From NCBI GenBank assembly GCA_002730485.1, contig PCAH01000128.1, forward strand, positions 1 to 17,061: DNA of 17,061 nucleotides. The letters run 5' to 3'. The notes under the pieces were generated by a model. It was not told the origin of the DNA, made no database searches, and was given only the letters and a program-made list of their open reading frames with translations. This stretch comes from Dehalococcoidia bacterium. Lineage in GTDB: Bacteria > Chloroflexota > Dehalococcoidia > UBA3495. Shown here in pieces: positions 16,401 through 17,061 of the stretch; positions within the stretch are counted from its first letter, which is position 1; each line of letters begins with the position of its first letter. The position numbers and the translations under genes were made by a program.

Positions 16401-16851
16401 GGACTCCGTGCTGGATCCGTTCCTTTGGGTCCAGGCGATGGACACGCCTGAGGCGCCGGATGCAGTCATGAAGGGAGAGGCCGAGCAGGTGGTCTCCTCC
16501 GCCGCCGAAGTGTTCTCGTACCGGTACGAGATCCCGGGTAACCCCGATCAGCATGCGCCCGTCTTCGAGTACACCAACCACACGCAGGGCGGCCAATTCC
16601 GGCTGGATTCGTTATCCTGGGTGAGCTTCACCAACTCACGGGAGTCGAAGCTCAAGCCGGGGAAGCACGACACGGTCACATTTTCAGGTTTCGGGGTCTG
16701 GGACAAGAACGACGTGCAGACCGATAGTGTGTTGGTGAATGTCCAAGTCTCGACAGCGCCAAAGGGGCAGTACGTGAGCATCCAGATCGGCGCTGCCGTA
16801 GTTTCGAATGTCAACACGAAGCCGGCAGACATCGAGCAAGTCCGGCCCTGA
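13447..16851 (+). CDS. Large multidomain protein: N-terminal module, SGNH-hydrolase-like domain, duplicated beta-rich C-terminus
   Basis: A 1134-residue protein. Residues 1-82 repeat the module of the two earlier paralogues (MREFIKSMVSFSVAVPLF; FKAGDKLQRDLVDRMFDTL). An Ala/Glu-rich linker follows (85-118). Residues about 122-470 resemble GDSL/SGNH esterases: block I LGESLAAGFGDF (Ser132), SFAALVAQQM (150-159), block II NLILGGADL (238-246), DFLGGFYQLNGHYLGLAGH (437-455) and AVIANGLLELLN. Block III, normally GxND, reads GYHE (273-276). The block V DxxH reads NGHY (446-449), so catalysis is doubtful, although His448 or His455 might substitute. An acidic linker (490-540) leads to two related beta-rich repeats (about 557-740 and 787-975) and a possible partial third. 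ATG has GGAGTGG upstream. There is no classical signal peptide. It immediately precedes a FadL-like gene, a context compatible with hydrophobic-ligand handling. Confidence 0.92.
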   Translation: MREFIKSMVSFSVAVPLFAIKTLSNTLQRSEETSAQAGKDDGTSLDAVVQATESQLEGTVKSVFKAGDKLQRDLVDRMFDTLPADGDDDGSETGTAAAAAEESGPAAATPGEPSAVDAGNLDTSVFVTLGESLAAGFGDFGLSAEAQSGSFAALVAQQMQTPFAQPLVEAPGIGTIPGYDDLPVIMPALMQNTALDSFPPPATYGNLSVPAFRISDAQQVRPLPPLVHRSDHKQTAANLILGGADLMAGEGEHFNQLESALRQSPTLALLELGYHEAVEGAIQGDPAPLPEIDAFKADYGSLLESLRKAGSQVVAMTIPDPCDTAYLSTVESAARNLKLSPSVLLKGYNLKDDDRITIQGLFEMGCQLLSRNLGPLPDGSILPATAVNRISERIQALNAELASLAEKHDALVFDLHGLLHEVAEQGITVGAKQLSCDFLGGFYQLNGHYLGLAGHAVIANGLLELLNDAFDATFPLVDLEVALSTDPVTAYQQADGPDLDLDDLSALSPAPSEEAPAIEAVKLIPVEEDPFEAPAEHHGHATRLTLPEGLEQTLPLCKAASYYGDAIRAVNCRTDAEGKFGSGRELLFGGLAMLDSHLDGHVHIKFSEPVDDISHFEISVGEGLVGDDGLMTAPYLFKLPAQQNSVSDDGDMISSGDLNLATGEVTNLDFAFRFFNTALLALVRCNPKFPDVPIQFPGMYGSASARFDQRPDGNLDFTFQGTTFIPLGMALEDPVRFPLPFCSPALEYASVPGHGTTLHPHIQLSTRPPLAAADEVKLPQIPENEIREYTIHAHNTSFGDKFHLTAPELVGDPTGRSQLMGRVQVQFGQRFGDSVSVAISHLNPGGLLTPDPETPLGDDFPGRLPPAPIGHNEFLRFSQRTYYLDSLTCIDDPFDFCVGAVNVKTGNVLGEMLHRALIGQNVFYALVRLEPRTPKESFMFQGPARFEKDGHGQTVLRFRGQVTIPYPEGNLFPAPDLATTFTAGPDSVLDPFLWVQAMDTPEAPDAVMKGEAEQVVSSAAEVFSYRYEIPGNPDQHAPVFEYTNHTQGGQFRLDSLSWVSFTNSRESKLKPGKHDTVTFSGFGVWDKNDVQTDSVLVNVQVSTAPKGQYVSIQIGAAVVSNVNTKPADIEQVRP
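15115..16371 (+). repeat. Internal duplication within the large SGNH-like protein
   Basis: Two segments of about 185 residues (protein positions 557-740 and 787-975) share the same order of motifs. GHVHIKFSEPVDDISHFEIS pairs with GRVQVQFGQRFGDSVSVAIS. GDLNLATGEV pairs with GAVNVKTGNV. LLALVRCNP pairs with FYALVRLEP. A final LDFTFQGTTFIPLG pairs with VLRFRGQVTIPYPEG. The copies are diverged, so the duplication is old. The last 100 residues (HTQGGQFRLDSLSWVSF and onward) may be the beginning of a third copy. Confidence 0.7.
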
Positions 16852-16906
16852 TCGACGGGAGAAGGCCTCGATGACGGCACCAGTGATGAGAAGGAGATCG
16901 AAAGCA

Positions 16907-17061
16907 ATGATGCGAAAGATGGTAGCTCTGCTCGGCCTGGCACTGATCGTGGCAATGCCCTGCTGGGCCGGCAACGGCAACATGCTGCATGGCTTTGGCG
17001 CGGTGAACAGCTCGATGGGTGGTGCCGGTGCGGGTCTGTGGGTCGAGGACCCCGTCGGGGC
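16907..17061 (+). CDS. FadL/OmpP1-like outer-membrane transporter, N-terminal fragment
   Basis: The first 51 residues of a secreted protein that runs off the right edge. It begins MMRKMVALLGLALIVAMPCW, a signal peptide with a basic start, a hydrophobic core and cleavage likely after CWA. The mature start (GNGNMLHGFGAVNSSMGGAG) fits the N-terminal hatch of the FadL/OmpP1/TodX family, which typically has a glycine-rich stretch ending in a MGGAG-like motif. These beta-barrels take up long-chain fatty acids or hydrocarbons. AAGGAG lies 10 nt before ATG 16907; ATG 16871, in the same frame with GGAGAAGG upstream, is an alternative start that would lengthen the basic end. It follows the large SGNH-like gene by 55 nt and is probably in its operon. 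Confidence 0.75.
   Translation, partial: MMRKMVALLGLALIVAMPCWAGNGNMLHGFGAVNSSMGGAGAGLWVEDPVG

Overview
This window comes from a GC-rich, Gram-negative-type bacterium. The evidence is high G+C codon usage, long spurious antisense open frames, and the start of a FadL/OmpP1-like outer-membrane protein with a signal peptide at the right edge. Nothing in the sequence fixes the phylum. A deltaproteobacterial or myxobacterial-like lineage is possible, but that is a guess. I see no rRNA, tRNA, CRISPR array, insertion sequence or phage gene.

Layout. (1) Positions 1-1701, minus strand: an operon of acyl carrier protein (ACP), a FabF-type ketosynthase, and the N-terminus of a second ketosynthase that runs off the left edge. 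(2) Positions 1702-1836: a divergent control region. (3) Positions 1837-6959, plus strand: an aldehyde dehydrogenase, a UbiB/ABC1-type atypical kinase with intact motifs, a roughly 320-bp spacer with a 30-bp perfect palindrome, and a second UbiB-like protein in which every signature motif I can align is destroyed (a pseudokinase). (4) Positions 7062-12012: two overlapping collinear paralogues of unknown function (they resemble DUF1702 proteins from memory), a cyclic-nucleotide-gated patatin phospholipase, and an 81-residue orphan. A strong hairpin follows at 12044-12077. (5) Positions 12110-17061: an unrecognised 417-residue protein, an 1134-residue multidomain protein, and the start of the FadL-like protein. 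The large protein has an SGNH-hydrolase-like domain with eroded catalytic residues and a duplicated beta-rich C-terminal half.

How the genes may work together. Almost every recognisable gene handles acyl chains or membranes: ACP and ketosynthases make chains, the aldehyde dehydrogenase oxidises an aldehyde, UbiB-family proteins act in lipid/quinone homeostasis, patatin cleaves acyl esters, and FadL moves hydrophobic molecules across the outer membrane. The most striking link is a shared N-terminal module of about 80 residues. It is found on both DUF1702-like paralogues and on the SGNH-like giant, as if the three proteins are addressed to the same surface. Together with two pseudoenzymes (UbiB-like and SGNH-like) and two orphans, the 3.3-17 kb stretch reads like an undescribed lipid or hydrophobic-compound handling system. 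This is inference from context and motif reading; no database search was possible.
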